64,000 nt of DNA from CAWIVH01 sp963839475 (GCA_963839475.1 CAWIVH010000001.1:1210491-1274490); one strand, 5' to 3'; shown: positions 33,992 to 42,894, numbered from the stretch's first letter. The notes: a model not told the origin generated them from the letters alone. A program made the numbers and translations.

Positions 33992-35413
33992 TCAGATCTT
34001 TGGCAACTTCATGCCGCGGGAAAAGGCCTCTTCGTTCAGCGGGATCAGCGCGCATTTTTCTTTGAGCGCCAGCCGGATTGCGGTCAGGAACGAATCCGGG
34101 GGAAGGATCCCCGTCGTTGCCTGCAAAGCCCCCAATGCCACCACGTTTTTGACCACAACCCGCCCGAGTTCGCGGGCCGTTTCCGTGAATGGCAAGCCAA
34201 AGACGTGGACCCGGGCGGCAGTTTCGGGCACTTCGTGTATGACCGAGCTGTCATATAGAATGGTTCCGCCCGGAAGGACGGACGGCCCGAATTTGGCGAG
34301 GCTCGGGGCATTGAAAGCGACCAGGATGTGGGGCGTCGGCGATGCCGGGGAAAGGACTTCTTCCCGGGCGACATGGACGTCGGCGTAGGAAGTCCCGCCG
34401 CGGGACTCAGGCCCGTAGCTGGGGATGTGAGTGGAGTCGAATCCCTCGTTGATGGCAGCGCGGGTTATCAACATCGCGGCGGTTTGAGCGCCGTCGCCAC
34501 CGGCGCCTGCGAATTTCAGGGATATGTCGTGGCTATCGATCTGTTCGGGAAATCCGTGAGAGAAGCGCTCAACGGATTCCGTGGATCCTTGCAGGAGGTG
34601 GAGGACCGGATCGGCTTCATGGATAGGCGGAAAAGGGATGACGGCCGAATAGCCTGGGACCGGTTCTTTTTTGACGCCGAGCGGGAAGACGGGGACCATG
34701 TTTTCCCGAACCCACTTTTCAGCCCCTTCCGAATCGAGGCCGAGGTGGGTAGGGCACTCAGCCAATACTTCAATAAAAGTGAAACCTGCATTTTCCATCT
34801 GGAGGCGGAGGGCCCGGGTGATCGCTTTTTTCGCGCGCGTCCTTTGTTTGTTGTCGTACAAAGCTACGCGTTCGACATAGACCGAGCCGTCTAATCCCGC
34901 AATCAGCTCCGCCATGCGCATCGGCATGCCCGCGGCTTGTCCGCGGCCGTAAGGCGATGTGGAACTCTTCTGGCCCATGAGGGTGGTCGGGGCCATCTGA
35001 CCGCCGGTCATGCCGTAGATGGCATTGTTGATGAATATGACCGATATCGGGATCCCCAACTGGGCGATGCTCACGATCTCGGCCAACCCGATCGAGGCCA
35101 GATCTCCGTCCCCCTGGTAACTGACCACGATCGATTCCGGGTTCGCCACCTTTTGTCCGACTGCCACCGCCGAAGCGCGGCCATGAGCTGCCTGAGTGTT
35201 GCCCACGTCAAGGTAGTAGTAGAGAAAAACACCACAGCCCACCGGCGATACAGCGACGGTCCGGTCCTGTATTCCCAGCTCGTCGATGGCTTCTGCCAGG
35301 TATTTGTTCGCCAGGCCGTGCCCGCATCCCGGGCAGTAATGGGTCGTGCGGCCCTTGAGCCCGGCCCCGTGGGCGTGACGCTCAAACCGGTCGTAAAAGG
35401 CTCCTGGGGTCAT
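33992..35413 (-). CDS. 2-oxoacid:ferredoxin oxidoreductase, fused beta (TPP) and gamma subunits
   Basis: A 473-residue protein. Residues 1-270 are the thiamine-pyrophosphate beta subunit: THYCPGCGHGLANK, VGCGVFLYYYLDV, and the TPP-binding YQGDGDLASIGLAEI followed by INNAIYGMTGGQMAPTT. Residues 300-473 are the gamma subunit: ISLKFAGAGGDGAQTAAMLI, PSYGPESRGGTSYADVHV. The enzyme oxidatively decarboxylates a 2-oxoacid with CoA and reduces ferredoxin; sequence fits the 2-oxoglutarate or branched-chain (Kor/Vor) types. The first codons overlap the end of the alpha-delta gene by four bases (ATGA). The stop codon TGA forms the first three bases of a dispersed repeat. Beta-gamma fusion is a known but less common arrangement. 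Confidence 0.9.
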   Translation of the reverse strand: MTPGAFYDRFERHAHGAGLKGRTTHYCPGCGHGLANKYLAEAIDELGIQDRTVAVSPVGCGVFLYYYLDVGNTQAAHGRASAVAVGQKVANPESIVVSYQGDGDLASIGLAEIVSIAQLGIPISVIFINNAIYGMTGGQMAPTTLMGQKSSTSPYGRGQAAGMPMRMAELIAGLDGSVYVERVALYDNKQRTRAKKAITRALRLQMENAGFTFIEVLAECPTHLGLDSEGAEKWVRENMVPVFPLGVKKEPVPGYSAVIPFPPIHEADPVLHLLQGSTESVERFSHGFPEQIDSHDISLKFAGAGGDGAQTAAMLITRAAINEGFDSTHIPSYGPESRGGTSYADVHVAREEVLSPASPTPHILVAFNAPSLAKFGPSVLPGGTILYDSSVIHEVPETAARVHVFGLPFTETARELGRVVVKNVVALGALQATTGILPPDSFLTAIRLALKEKCALIPLNEEAFSRGMKLPKI

Positions 35414-36837
35414 CGCAGCACCTCCTCGCCCGACTCCACAAAGGAGACGATCTCCTGCAGCTGCGGAAGAATGCCTCCGTAATGCCGGATGTGTTCAATC
35501 GCGGGGAGCGGGTCACGGGTTGCCCGGCTCAGCGCAAGGCGAAGTTCGGCTTCGAGTTGCCCGTAGCTGGCCTCCACCACGATGATGCGCCGGCAGCGCC
35601 GGGCTGCAGGAAGCAGTTTGTCGATCGGGAAGGGCCACAGGCTGATGGGACGGAACAGGCCGGCGCGGATCCCGCGCTGGCGAAGCGCGCGGACGGCCCC
35701 CTTACACATCTGCGAGGGTGTATTGCAGGCCACCAGGAGGATTTCAGCGTCGTCGCAGTGGAACAGATCGGCGCGCTGTTCTTCAGCGTGCATCCGGTCG
35801 TACTTCGCGATGAGCTTCTGGTTGTGGATTTCCATGTCCGATTCGGCGAGCTGAATCGAGCAGATCAGATTGCGCCGGTGCATTCGGTCGCCCCAGACGG
35901 CCCATTCGGGGATGCCGGGCTTGCGCATAATACGAGGCAGAACGACCTTTCCCGTCATCTGCCCGAGGTAGCCGTCACCGAGCACGATAACGGGATTCCG
36001 GTATTTGAAGGTGAGGTCGAAAGCCAACATGGTGATGTCGAGCATTTCCTGCGGAGTTGCCGGGACGAAGACCAGTGCATGAGTGTTGCCGTGCCCCAGC
36101 CCGTGGCACGCCAGCTTGATGTCGGACTGTTCCGGCCCAATATTGCCCAGGCCCGGCCCTGCCCGCATGATGTCGACCACGACTCCCGGGACTTCCGCGC
36201 CGATCATGTAGGAGAATCCCTCCACCATGAGGCTGAATCCGGGGCCCGAAGTGAAGCTCATCGCCGGCTTGCCGGCAGCGCCGCATCCGTAAATCATGTT
36301 GATCGCGGCCACTTCGCTGACCGCCTGCAGGAATACGCCGTCGAGCTTGGGCAGGATCTTCGCCATGAGTTCGGCGCCTTCGGTCGAAGGAGTGATCGGG
36401 TATCCGAAAAAGTGGCGGCAGCCGGCCAGGAGGGCGCCGATGGCCGATGCATAGGTGCCTTTCAGCACCAGTGGTTCCATCTGCGGGAGTTCAATCTCCT
36501 CATCCGGGATGGCAACAGGCTCGGGCGCCGTGGTAGCCCGCGGCCCGAACAGGGCGGCGGGGTCCTCAAGCTCGAAGCTCGAATCCTCGCCCTGCGGGCG
36601 AAGGCCGTAAGGCTCCGGGCAGGCCGAGATGCAGAGTCCGCAGCCGTTGCATACGTCCAGGTCGAGAACTACCGGAGTCAAACCGGTCCTGGGGTTGATT
36701 TCGCTCCCGTAGTCGATGCAATGCTTCGGACAGGCGCCGATACAGCGGCCGCATCCTTTGCAGTATTCCGGGAGAACAAAGGGCTTGGGTCTTTCAGCAG
36801 TTCCGGTCTGAGAAGCCGGTCGATGGATTTCAGACAT
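35410..36837 (-). CDS. 2-oxoacid:ferredoxin oxidoreductase, fused delta (ferredoxin) and alpha subunits
   Basis: A 475-residue protein. Residues 20-80 hold two 4Fe-4S clusters (CKGCGRCIGACP and CNGCGLCISACP), the delta subunit. Residues 120-475 are the alpha subunit: LLAGCRHFFGYPITPSTE, AINMIYGCGAAGKPAMSFTSG, GFSLMVEGFSYMIGAEVPGV and the C-terminal RPISLWPFPIDKLLPA, as in KorA/VorB. With the downstream fused beta-gamma gene it gives a complete heterodimer of two fused chains. It supplies reduced ferredoxin in anaerobic metabolism, or runs in reverse for CO2 fixation. 2-oxoglutarate and branched 2-oxoacids cannot be told apart from this reading. Confidence 0.9.
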   Translation of the reverse strand: MSEIHRPASQTGTAERPKPFVLPEYCKGCGRCIGACPKHCIDYGSEINPRTGLTPVVLDLDVCNGCGLCISACPEPYGLRPQGEDSSFELEDPAALFGPRATTAPEPVAIPDEEIELPQMEPLVLKGTYASAIGALLAGCRHFFGYPITPSTEGAELMAKILPKLDGVFLQAVSEVAAINMIYGCGAAGKPAMSFTSGPGFSLMVEGFSYMIGAEVPGVVVDIMRAGPGLGNIGPEQSDIKLACHGLGHGNTHALVFVPATPQEMLDITMLAFDLTFKYRNPVIVLGDGYLGQMTGKVVLPRIMRKPGIPEWAVWGDRMHRRNLICSIQLAESDMEIHNQKLIAKYDRMHAEEQRADLFHCDDAEILLVACNTPSQMCKGAVRALRQRGIRAGLFRPISLWPFPIDKLLPAARRCRRIIVVEASYGQLEAELRLALSRATRDPLPAIEHIRHYGGILPQLQEIVSFVESGEEVLR

Positions 36838-37056
36838 GGTGAATGACTCTATACCTGGACGCTAAACACTGCCCCGGAGGGCAAACTCGGCACTCCGTTC
36901 CCTGCCAGGTCCAAGTCTAACAAATTTCCGGGCAATTTCCGGCGAGATAATGGAAGGGCTCTTCGGAAACCTGGAACGCTCGACGGATTGAACCGCAATG
37001 CCCGCTAAGAATATTCAACGTAATCCATCGGCGTTTTGGCAGTCTTTGCGGTTCAT
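36838..37056. repeat. ACCGCAAAG inverted repeat at a stop codon
   Basis: TTGAACCGCAATGCCCGC (36988-37005) and GGCAGTCTTTGCGGTTCA (37038-37055) are the two arms of a dispersed repeat. The right arm read on the minus strand begins TGAACCGC, and its TGA is the stop codon of the metallopeptidase-like gene. The rest of this 215-base gap shows no gene. Confidence 0.65.
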
Positions 37057-37571
37057 GGATTGTAGGGGTTTTGGGCCAGGAACTGATCGATGCTGCGGCG
37101 GAGGCGCTGGACCTCGGCATGGGTCATCCAGGGATTTGCGAGATGGCGCATGATCGCGGTTTCATTCATTCCGAGCCTGATGCCCTCCTCAATGGCAACC
37201 GAATATCCCTCGATTTCGGTCGGCCGGTCGACGTAATGATAACGCTTGTCCCAGATGTCGATCCCTTCGGCCAGCTGCCGCAGGTGCGTGAGCTCATGCA
37301 GGAGATCCAGATACAGGTCACGCGGAGCGCCGGTGCGGTAGTATTCGTGTACCAGGACGATGGCCGGGGCTTCGTCGTCTACCCAGACATAGCCCTCGCC
37401 CACTTCCAGACGAACCCGGGCTAATTCCAGCAGACGATCCAAAGGAGTCAATTTCGTCGCAATCCGGCTCATAGCCGGACTTTCGACAATGCGCGGCAGC
37501 AGTTTCGTGTAGGTATACTCACCGGGAGGCAACGACCGGTTGATCCGGGCATATTCGGGCAACTCGACCAT
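37053..37571 (-). CDS. Putative zinc metallopeptidase-like protein with HELTH motif
   Basis: A 172-residue soluble protein. The central LDLLHELTHLRQLAEG holds the HExxH-like zincin sequence (HELTH), with an upstream strand WVDDEAPAIVLVHEYYRTG and a downstream glutamate-rich helix TEIEGYSVAIEEGIRLG that could supply the third zinc ligand. This pattern matches small IrrE/ImmA-like or SprT-like zincins, but the family is not recognised. The C-terminal AEVQRLRRSIDQFLAQN is a predicted helix. ATG at 37571 is preferred (CAGGG six bases upstream); GTG at 37577 is possible. It follows the YqeB gene on the same strand after a 300-base gap. Confidence 0.6.
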   Translation of the reverse strand: MVELPEYARINRSLPPGEYTYTKLLPRIVESPAMSRIATKLTPLDRLLELARVRLEVGEGYVWVDDEAPAIVLVHEYYRTGAPRDLYLDLLHELTHLRQLAEGIDIWDKRYHYVDRPTEIEGYSVAIEEGIRLGMNETAIMRHLANPWMTHAEVQRLRRSIDQFLAQNPYNP

Positions 37572-37573
37572 CG

Positions 37574-37642
37574 TCACCCTGCCGTTCCCGACGGCTCTTT
37601 ACCCATCTTTTCCGCGATGAGCTTGAGCTCGGCTAGAATCAT
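37574..37642 (-). CDS. Possible 22-codon small ORF upstream of the HELTH protein
   Basis: ATG at 37642 opens a 22-codon frame (MILAELKLIAEKMGKE then PSGTAG) whose TGA overlaps the alternative GTG start of the metallopeptidase-like gene. A weak AGGTGA site lies eight bases upstream. It encodes an amphipathic helix. The frame is also open for 18 codons upstream without a start codon, so it might be the tail of a decayed gene. Low confidence. Confidence 0.25.
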   Translation of the reverse strand: MILAELKLIAEKMGKEPSGTAG

Positions 37643-37877
37643 GGCGTAGTCACCTGATTGAACAACTCTATTCTCGTTGTCTTGCCGGATTTCTTTCTAT
37701 TAAACCACCAATCGCTCTGCACCCAGGAGACGGGCGCTGTCCGAGAGCATCCCCAGGCGGTCAAAAAGGATCAACCCCTGACGAGTCAACATCCCCTCTT
37801 CCAGCTGGTTTGCCAGCCGGGTGCTTCTCTAAATGATTATTTTACCAGATCGGAATTTTCGACGTGGAGGATACCGT
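37643..37877. other. Gene-free stretch
   Basis: Nothing clear is encoded in this stretch, which lies just upstream of the metallopeptidase-like gene and downstream of the YqeB gene. It is AT-richer than its surroundings (TCTTTCTATTAAACC near 37692, AATGATTATTTTACC near 37833), which fits a minus-strand promoter, but no -10/-35 pair stands out. Confidence 0.35.
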
Positions 37878-38717
37878 TTATTCGCGAGAATTATTCAAGG
37901 CTGGTTTCCGGCGATGTTCCTTATTCAGCCACACCAGGACTGCTTCCAGGACGCCTCCGCCCACCGCTAAGGCTTTATCCGATACCGTCAGGCAGTGGAT
38001 CCGCTTGGCGCGAGGATCGATGTCTCCAATTTTGTCGCCATCGATCACCGCGCTGCCGTCTGCCAGGAGGCCGCGCAATAGGCCGGCGAATGGCGCATTG
38101 ACCGTCTGATCGCCGATGCGGGCAACGACCTGCCCTGCAGCAAGCAGGGCCCCGATCTCGGCCGTCGTCTGCAAGCTGCCGCTGCATGGAGCGCGCAGCA
38201 CACGCAGGGCGTCCTGGCCTCCGATCCGGTCCGGCGTACCGGTATTCGCTTCAGCCGATCCCTCCCAGTATACCCGCCCCAAGAAATGGCCCCGGTTGGT
38301 TTCGACGACCGCATGACAATTCCTGCCGGCGATAAAACCCGGCCCCAGGCCGATGACCAGAGGCGCCTGGTCCAGGCCCTCCTCCGCGGGACGCTTTTTC
38401 ATGCGCGCGTCGACTAGCACGGATGGCCGCAAATCAGAGATTGCATCGCCATCCGGGTCGACCAAAACACCGATCTCTCCGCGTGCCGCCAGGGCGAAAG
38501 CGGTGGCCGGCGACTCGGCCAGCCGGGCACGGATTCCCTCTACCTCTGTGACGCGGCAAGCCACGGCACTGGCAAAGGCGACGGTTCTCCGGACCGCGAG
38601 CGGGCGCGGCAACTCTGTGATGACGAGAGGAAAGCCTGCCCTGACGAGGCGCACCCCTGCCCCGGTTGCCAGATCGCCTCCTCCTCGCATCAATATCAAT
38701 GTATTGGCAAACAGCAT
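37878..38717 (-). CDS. yqeB: YqeB-like selenium-dependent molybdenum hydroxylase maturation protein
   Basis: A 279-residue protein of the YqeB (EF2563) family. It begins LILMRGGGDLATGAGVRLVR, continues RAGFPLVITELPRPLAVRRT with FASAV, has LVIGLGPGFIAGRNCHAVVE and AVGGGVLEAVLVWL near the end. Genes of this family accompany selenium-dependent molybdenum hydroxylases in many anaerobes and are thought to help build the labile-selenium molybdenum cofactor. Here it directly follows a fused 2Fe-2S/molybdopterin hydroxylase gene on the same strand, 81 bases away, consistent with that role. No yqeC, selD or other selenium genes are visible in the window. Confidence 0.85.
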   Translation of the reverse strand: MLFANTLILMRGGGDLATGAGVRLVRAGFPLVITELPRPLAVRRTVAFASAVACRVTEVEGIRARLAESPATAFALAARGEIGVLVDPDGDAISDLRPSVLVDARMKKRPAEEGLDQAPLVIGLGPGFIAGRNCHAVVETNRGHFLGRVYWEGSAEANTGTPDRIGGQDALRVLRAPCSGSLQTTAEIGALLAAGQVVARIGDQTVNAPFAGLLRGLLADGSAVIDGDKIGDIDPRAKRIHCLTVSDKALAVGGGVLEAVLVWLNKEHRRKPALNNSRE

Positions 38718-38720
38718 CTT

Positions 38721-38813
38721 AAAAGGTGTCAGGCTTCGTTTACCCCAGTTTCATGCCAAACATCCAGCCGGACCGAAATCAGTGAAATGGATGCAATTCT
38801 AGCCTGACACCAA
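38721..38813. repeat. GGTGTCAGGC inverted repeat overlapping a gene end
   Basis: GGTGTCAGGCT at 38725-38735 and AGCCTGACACC at 38801-38811 are perfect inverted arms 65 bases apart, with AAAA and TTT-rich ends. The right arm, read on the minus strand, encodes the last residues (Leu-Val-Ser-Gly) and stop codon of the molybdenum hydroxylase gene. It resembles dispersed short inverted repeats found next to genes elsewhere in the window. Confidence 0.65.
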
Positions 38814-41780
38814 TTTCTGCCAGACGCGCTCAGGCGTGGCGGGAATCTCGGTGACCCAGATCCCGGTCGCATCCGCGATGGCATTGACTACGGCCGGAGC
38901 CACCCCGTCCATTGGAATCTCGGCGATGGCTTTGACTCCAAAAGGATGGGATGGCTCAAAGGTTTCCACAAAGGCAACCTCGATAGAAGGCATCTCATCC
39001 GCGGTGTAAATGTGGTAGTCGGTAAAATTCCGCTGCCGCACCCTTCCCTCCGGATCAAAGCTCATTTCCTCGGTCAGGGCATACCCCAGGGCCTGTGCGA
39101 GGCCTCCTTCGATCTGACCCGAAGCCGTCAAAGGATTGACAATCCGTCCGGCGTCCACAACCATCACCAGTCGGTCGGGCGTGACCTGCCCGGTCTCGAT
39201 GTCGACGGTGACTTCGGCAAATTGCGCGGCGAACGGCGGAGGTGAATCGGGGGAAACAAAGGATCCGATCCCCATGATCTGGTGTTGAGCCTCGTGATGC
39301 AGGGAGTTCATCGCGATTTCGGCCAAGGTCACAGACCGCCCGTCCGGAGCCCAGGCCCGGCGGTCATGTAGATCGATTTCCTCTTCCCGGACCGGCTCGT
39401 TTCCTATCCGACGGATCATGCGGGCTGCCACGCATCGGATCTGCTGGGCAACATTCTCGGCCGCATTCACCACCGCCCGGCCCGAAATGTAGGTCGTGCT
39501 GGAGGCGTAGGCGCCCTTGTCGAAAGGGGTGAAATCGGTGTCGCTCGAATACGCCAGGATGTCCTCTAACGGACAGCCCAGGATTTCTGCCGCCATCTGG
39601 GCCAAGACTGTGTCGGAGCCGGTTCCCAGATCCGTGGCGCCGCAAAGGAGGTTGAAGGAACCATCGTCGTTCATCTTGATACTCGCTGATCCCATGTCGA
39701 GGTACGGGATGGCGGTTCCCTGCATGACGGCGGCAAAACCAATTCCTCTCCGCAGCCAGGGCTTTCCCGGAATCTCATGCCAGGACGGGTTGCCGTATTT
39801 CCTGCCCCAGTCGACCATGCGCAAGCCCACGGCGACGCACTCTCGCAGGCCGCAGGAGCGGATGATTTCAGGCCGGGGCTCGCGCCCTTCGCTCCAGGCG
39901 CGGCTGAAGGGATGCTCGTCGCCGGCCTTGATGGCGTTCTGCAGCCGGAATTCTATCGGGTCGAGATGCAGCCTGCGGGCGATCCGCTCCATGTGAACGT
40001 CGAGCGGCAGGTAGCCTTGCGGCACCCCATAACCCCTGTACGCACCCGCCGGCGGAGTATTGGTGTAGACCACGTCGGCGTGGAACCTGATATTCGGGCA
40101 GGAGGCGTCGCCCGGATAGAGCGCCATCGACTTGTGGCCCGTGTTGCCGGCGACCGTAAGGGCATGCCCGCCATAGGCTCCGGTATCCGACAGAACCTTC
40201 ATTTCATTGGCGACGAGAGTGCCGTCGCGCATGACCCCGGTTTTCATCCGCACCCGCATCGGGTGACGCGACCGGGATGCCAGGAATTCCTCCTCGCGGG
40301 TATATTCCAGGCGGACGGGCCTTCCGGTCGCAATCGTAAGGTGGGCCGCAGCATCCTCCACCAGGATCTCCTGCTTCCCGCCGAAGCCGCCCCCGATCCT
40401 CGGTTTGATCACACGGATCTGCTTGGGCTGCAGCCCGAGCACCGGCGCCAGGATCCGGCGGATATGGAATGGGACCTGGGTCGAGGTCCTTATCACCAGG
40501 CGATCGTTCTCGTCCCACCATGTCACCACGACATGAGGCTCGATATGAGCCTGCTGCACTTTTTGCACCGAGTACTCATCCTCAAAAACATAGTCGGCAG
40601 CGGCAAATCCCCGGTCCACGTCGCCGATATCGATCCTGATTTCGGCGGCAAGGTTGCGCGAGGGATCGCAACCGTCGAAAGGAACGTAATCCGACTGGGC
40701 ATGGATGCGTGGGGCGCCCTCCCGCATGGAATCTCTGGGATCGAGGATCGCAGGAAGTTTCTCATACTCCACCTCGATCAATTCCAGGGCCTGCTCCGCT
40801 ATTTCCGCCGTTTCCGCCGCTACCAGGGCCACGCGGTCGCCGACGAACCGGACGGTGTCGTCCAGGCTTACCATGTCGAGCGGCCCGGGAATCGGGTCCG
40901 ATTGCCCGGCCGAAGAGAAAACCACCCGCCTAAGATTCTTGTGAGTGAGAACCGCGGCCACTCCCGGCAGTTCGCGCGCCTTGCCGGTGTGAATGCTTTT
41001 GATCCGGGCATGGGCGACCGGGGAGTGCAGAATTTTGGCGTGAAGCAGGCCGCGCATTTCGACATCGTCTGCAAAAGCAGGCTTTCCCAGGGCGAGCTTG
41101 ACCGCATCGACCTTCGGCTCCGGCTTGCCCACCACCTTCCATTCGGCGGCTGTGCTTCGATGGATCGCCGGCTTTACGACGGTCGCGGTTCCCGGGGCTC
41201 CTCCGGCGGGCAGATCCGGCAGGATGCCGGGGAGATCTTCTCCGCCGCGTCCATCGCAGAATTCATCGGGGGCAGGGAGCCGGGTCTGGCTTTGAACAAC
41301 CGGCGGCGGAGATGGATTTTCGCCGCGCATGCGGGCCGCGGCCAACAATACGGCCTGGACCGGTTTGACGTACCCTGTGCACCGGCAGAGAATGCCGCTC
41401 AAGGCCCGGCGCACCTCAGGCTCCGCCGGATTGGGATTGGTCTCGAGCAACGCCTTCCCTGCGAGCACCATGGCTGGGGTGCAGTAACCGCACTGGATAG
41501 CGCCGGTTTCCACCAACGCGCGCTGAATCGGGTGCATTCCGGTTCGCTCACCCACGGATTCAATCGTTTGTAGAGACCGGCCATCCGCCTGAGCGGCGAG
41601 CAGGATGCAGCTGGCTACCGGTTTGCCATCGAGCAGGACGGCGCAAGCGCCGCATTCGCCGCTTTCGCAACCATGTTTCACCCCGAAGAACCCCTCGCGG
41701 CGCAGCACACGAAGCAATGTTTCATTGAGCGCGGCCTCGAGAGTGAATCTTATGCCGTTGATTGTAAGGTTCAGCTGCAT
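38799..41780 (-). CDS. Xanthine dehydrogenase-family hydroxylase, fused 2Fe-2S and molybdopterin subunits
   Basis: A 993-residue fusion. Residues 1-160 hold two 2Fe-2S domains: CESGECGACAVLLDGKPVASC (plant ferredoxin type), then CGYCTPAMVLAGKALL and CRCTGY. Residues 210-993 are the molybdopterin subunit: GGGFGGKQEI, AYRGYGVPQGYLPLDVHMER, the cofactor-binding QIEGGLAQALGYALTEEMSF and GVKAIAEIPMDG, whose Glu is the expected catalytic base. Such enzymes hydroxylate purines, nicotinate or other N-heterocycles with water as oxygen donor. An FAD subunit gene lies upstream, separated by a transposable element, and its neighbour is urocanate hydratase, so an imidazolone substrate is plausible. YqeB downstream suggests a selenium-dependent cofactor. 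Its last residues are encoded within an inverted repeat. Confidence 0.9.
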   Translation of the reverse strand: MQLNLTINGIRFTLEAALNETLLRVLRREGFFGVKHGCESGECGACAVLLDGKPVASCILLAAQADGRSLQTIESVGERTGMHPIQRALVETGAIQCGYCTPAMVLAGKALLETNPNPAEPEVRRALSGILCRCTGYVKPVQAVLLAAARMRGENPSPPPVVQSQTRLPAPDEFCDGRGGEDLPGILPDLPAGGAPGTATVVKPAIHRSTAAEWKVVGKPEPKVDAVKLALGKPAFADDVEMRGLLHAKILHSPVAHARIKSIHTGKARELPGVAAVLTHKNLRRVVFSSAGQSDPIPGPLDMVSLDDTVRFVGDRVALVAAETAEIAEQALELIEVEYEKLPAILDPRDSMREGAPRIHAQSDYVPFDGCDPSRNLAAEIRIDIGDVDRGFAAADYVFEDEYSVQKVQQAHIEPHVVVTWWDENDRLVIRTSTQVPFHIRRILAPVLGLQPKQIRVIKPRIGGGFGGKQEILVEDAAAHLTIATGRPVRLEYTREEEFLASRSRHPMRVRMKTGVMRDGTLVANEMKVLSDTGAYGGHALTVAGNTGHKSMALYPGDASCPNIRFHADVVYTNTPPAGAYRGYGVPQGYLPLDVHMERIARRLHLDPIEFRLQNAIKAGDEHPFSRAWSEGREPRPEIIRSCGLRECVAVGLRMVDWGRKYGNPSWHEIPGKPWLRRGIGFAAVMQGTAIPYLDMGSASIKMNDDGSFNLLCGATDLGTGSDTVLAQMAAEILGCPLEDILAYSSDTDFTPFDKGAYASSTTYISGRAVVNAAENVAQQIRCVAARMIRRIGNEPVREEEIDLHDRRAWAPDGRSVTLAEIAMNSLHHEAQHQIMGIGSFVSPDSPPPFAAQFAEVTVDIETGQVTPDRLVMVVDAGRIVNPLTASGQIEGGLAQALGYALTEEMSFDPEGRVRQRNFTDYHIYTADEMPSIEVAFVETFEPSHPFGVKAIAEIPMDGVAPAVVNAIADATGIWVTEIPATPERVWQKLVSG

Positions 41781-42235
41781 GATTTCTTGCCTGTTCGTCC
41801 AGTTGTTCTTGATTCCATGTTGGTCCGGGATTCAGAGGGTATCCAACGGTTGATTTATTGCAGAAATGCCCATTGAAAACAAAAGACTCACAGGTGCATT
41901 TTCACCGAAATTGGCGACCGCTGGTTTCCCTCTTTGTCCCAGGCCTGTCCAAATTTGGGTCACCTCTTTATTCAGACTGAATCCGAAATCAAAATGCAAG
42001 GCCCAGCGGGCCGACAGCGAATAGCCCCGGGCAAGCCCCGCAACGCGCGGCGCGGCCCGGGGTCCACGATAGGCATGGAGCTAGCCCTGGTAGGGGCGGC
42101 AGATAATCTGTCGCCCCCGCCGGAGCTCGGATCTCCACCAAACCCAACCAGGGGCTGCACCCCGCGTTGCGGGACTCTGGAGTTTGTACATCTTTCATAT
42201 GCCAGCATCGAAGCGTGGCCTTCATAACTTGTGTT

Positions 42236-42894
42236 GGCCGCGTAGCGGCCATTTGAATTTAGGCCGGCCTTTCAAGGCCGGCATTATGGCCCGCAAGACA
42301 AAGCGCGTCGCGTAGCGACGCCTGACTCAGCCCCAGACATAGCGCTCATCGTAATGGATGCCATGTTCTTGGAGAAACTTCACATACTCTTCCTGAAAGC
42401 TCCTTGTTCGATGGTGTTCGCGCTGGCTTTGAATGTAGTGGATCACCTCAGGCAAATTCGACTTACTGACCGTATAGGCTCCGTATCCGTCCTGCCAGGC
42501 AAAGTTGCGCAATCCGTGAAATTCGTCATGAATCCACTTCGACGAGTCCCCCTTGAGGAATTGCGCGATCTGGCTGGGTGAAGAGATCGCTGGCGCCAGC
42601 ACGAGGGCGTGAATGTGGTCAGCAGTACCACCAATCTGGAGGGCTGTCATTTTGTGCTTTCGGGCAATCCCGCCGAGGTATTCCCAGACTCGCTGTTCAA
42701 TATCCGAAGTTAGACAGCGCACGCGATTCTTGGTACTGAAGATGAGATGATAATGAAGTGATGTATAGGTGTTTGCCATTCTAATTCTCAGTATGAAATC
42801 TATTCAACCGTCGCTACGCGACGCGCATCATCCTTTTGGCCTTAATACCGGCCTTGAAAGGCCGGCCTAAACTCAGGCGGCCGCTACGCGGCCG
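42236..42894. mobile_element. RAYT-type element with mirror-symmetric nested palindromes
   Basis: A single IS200-like transposase gene is flanked by three hairpins on each side in mirrored order. Left: GGCCGC-gta-GCGGCC (42236-42250), GCCGGCCTT-tc-AAGGCCGGC (42263-42282), GCGTCGC-gta-GCGACGC (42305-42321). Right: CGTCGC-tac-GCGACG (42809-42823), CCGGCCTT-ga-AAGGCCGG (42848-42865), GGCCGC-tac-GCGGCC (42879-42893). The outer ones correspond, as do the middle and inner ones, so the whole unit is a large inverted structure. This matches a REP-associated tyrosine transposase with its REP sequences. It lies between the hydroxylase and FAD-subunit genes. Confidence 0.8.
42327..42779 (-). CDS. REP-associated tyrosine (Y1) transposase, IS200/IS605-like
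   Basis: A 150-residue Y1-HUH transposase. It opens TYTSLHYHLIFSTKNR, has the HUH motif GTADHIHALV and the helix with the catalytic Tyr in YGAYTVSKSNLPEVIHYIQ followed by REHHR. These domesticated relatives of IS200 transposases act on single-stranded REP hairpins. Length is as expected for the family and the frame is intact, so it could be active. It is enclosed by three palindromes on each side. No accessory TnpB is present. Confidence 0.9.
   Translation of the reverse strand: MANTYTSLHYHLIFSTKNRVRCLTSDIEQRVWEYLGGIARKHKMTALQIGGTADHIHALVLAPAISSPSQIAQFLKGDSSKWIHDEFHGLRNFAWQDGYGAYTVSKSNLPEVIHYIQSQREHHRTRSFQEEYVKFLQEHGIHYDERYVWG

Noticed and set aside
37878..38717. Selenocysteine insertion or UGA recoding in the Mo hydroxylase cluster
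   Set aside because: The frames are complete without internal TGA. YqeB-associated enzymes use a labile selenium cofactor and do not need selenocysteine.
39777..41573. Plus-strand open frame of 598 codons
   Set aside because: It runs antisense to the molybdenum hydroxylase gene, whose 2Fe-2S and Mo motifs are intact. Long antisense frames are expected at this GC content.
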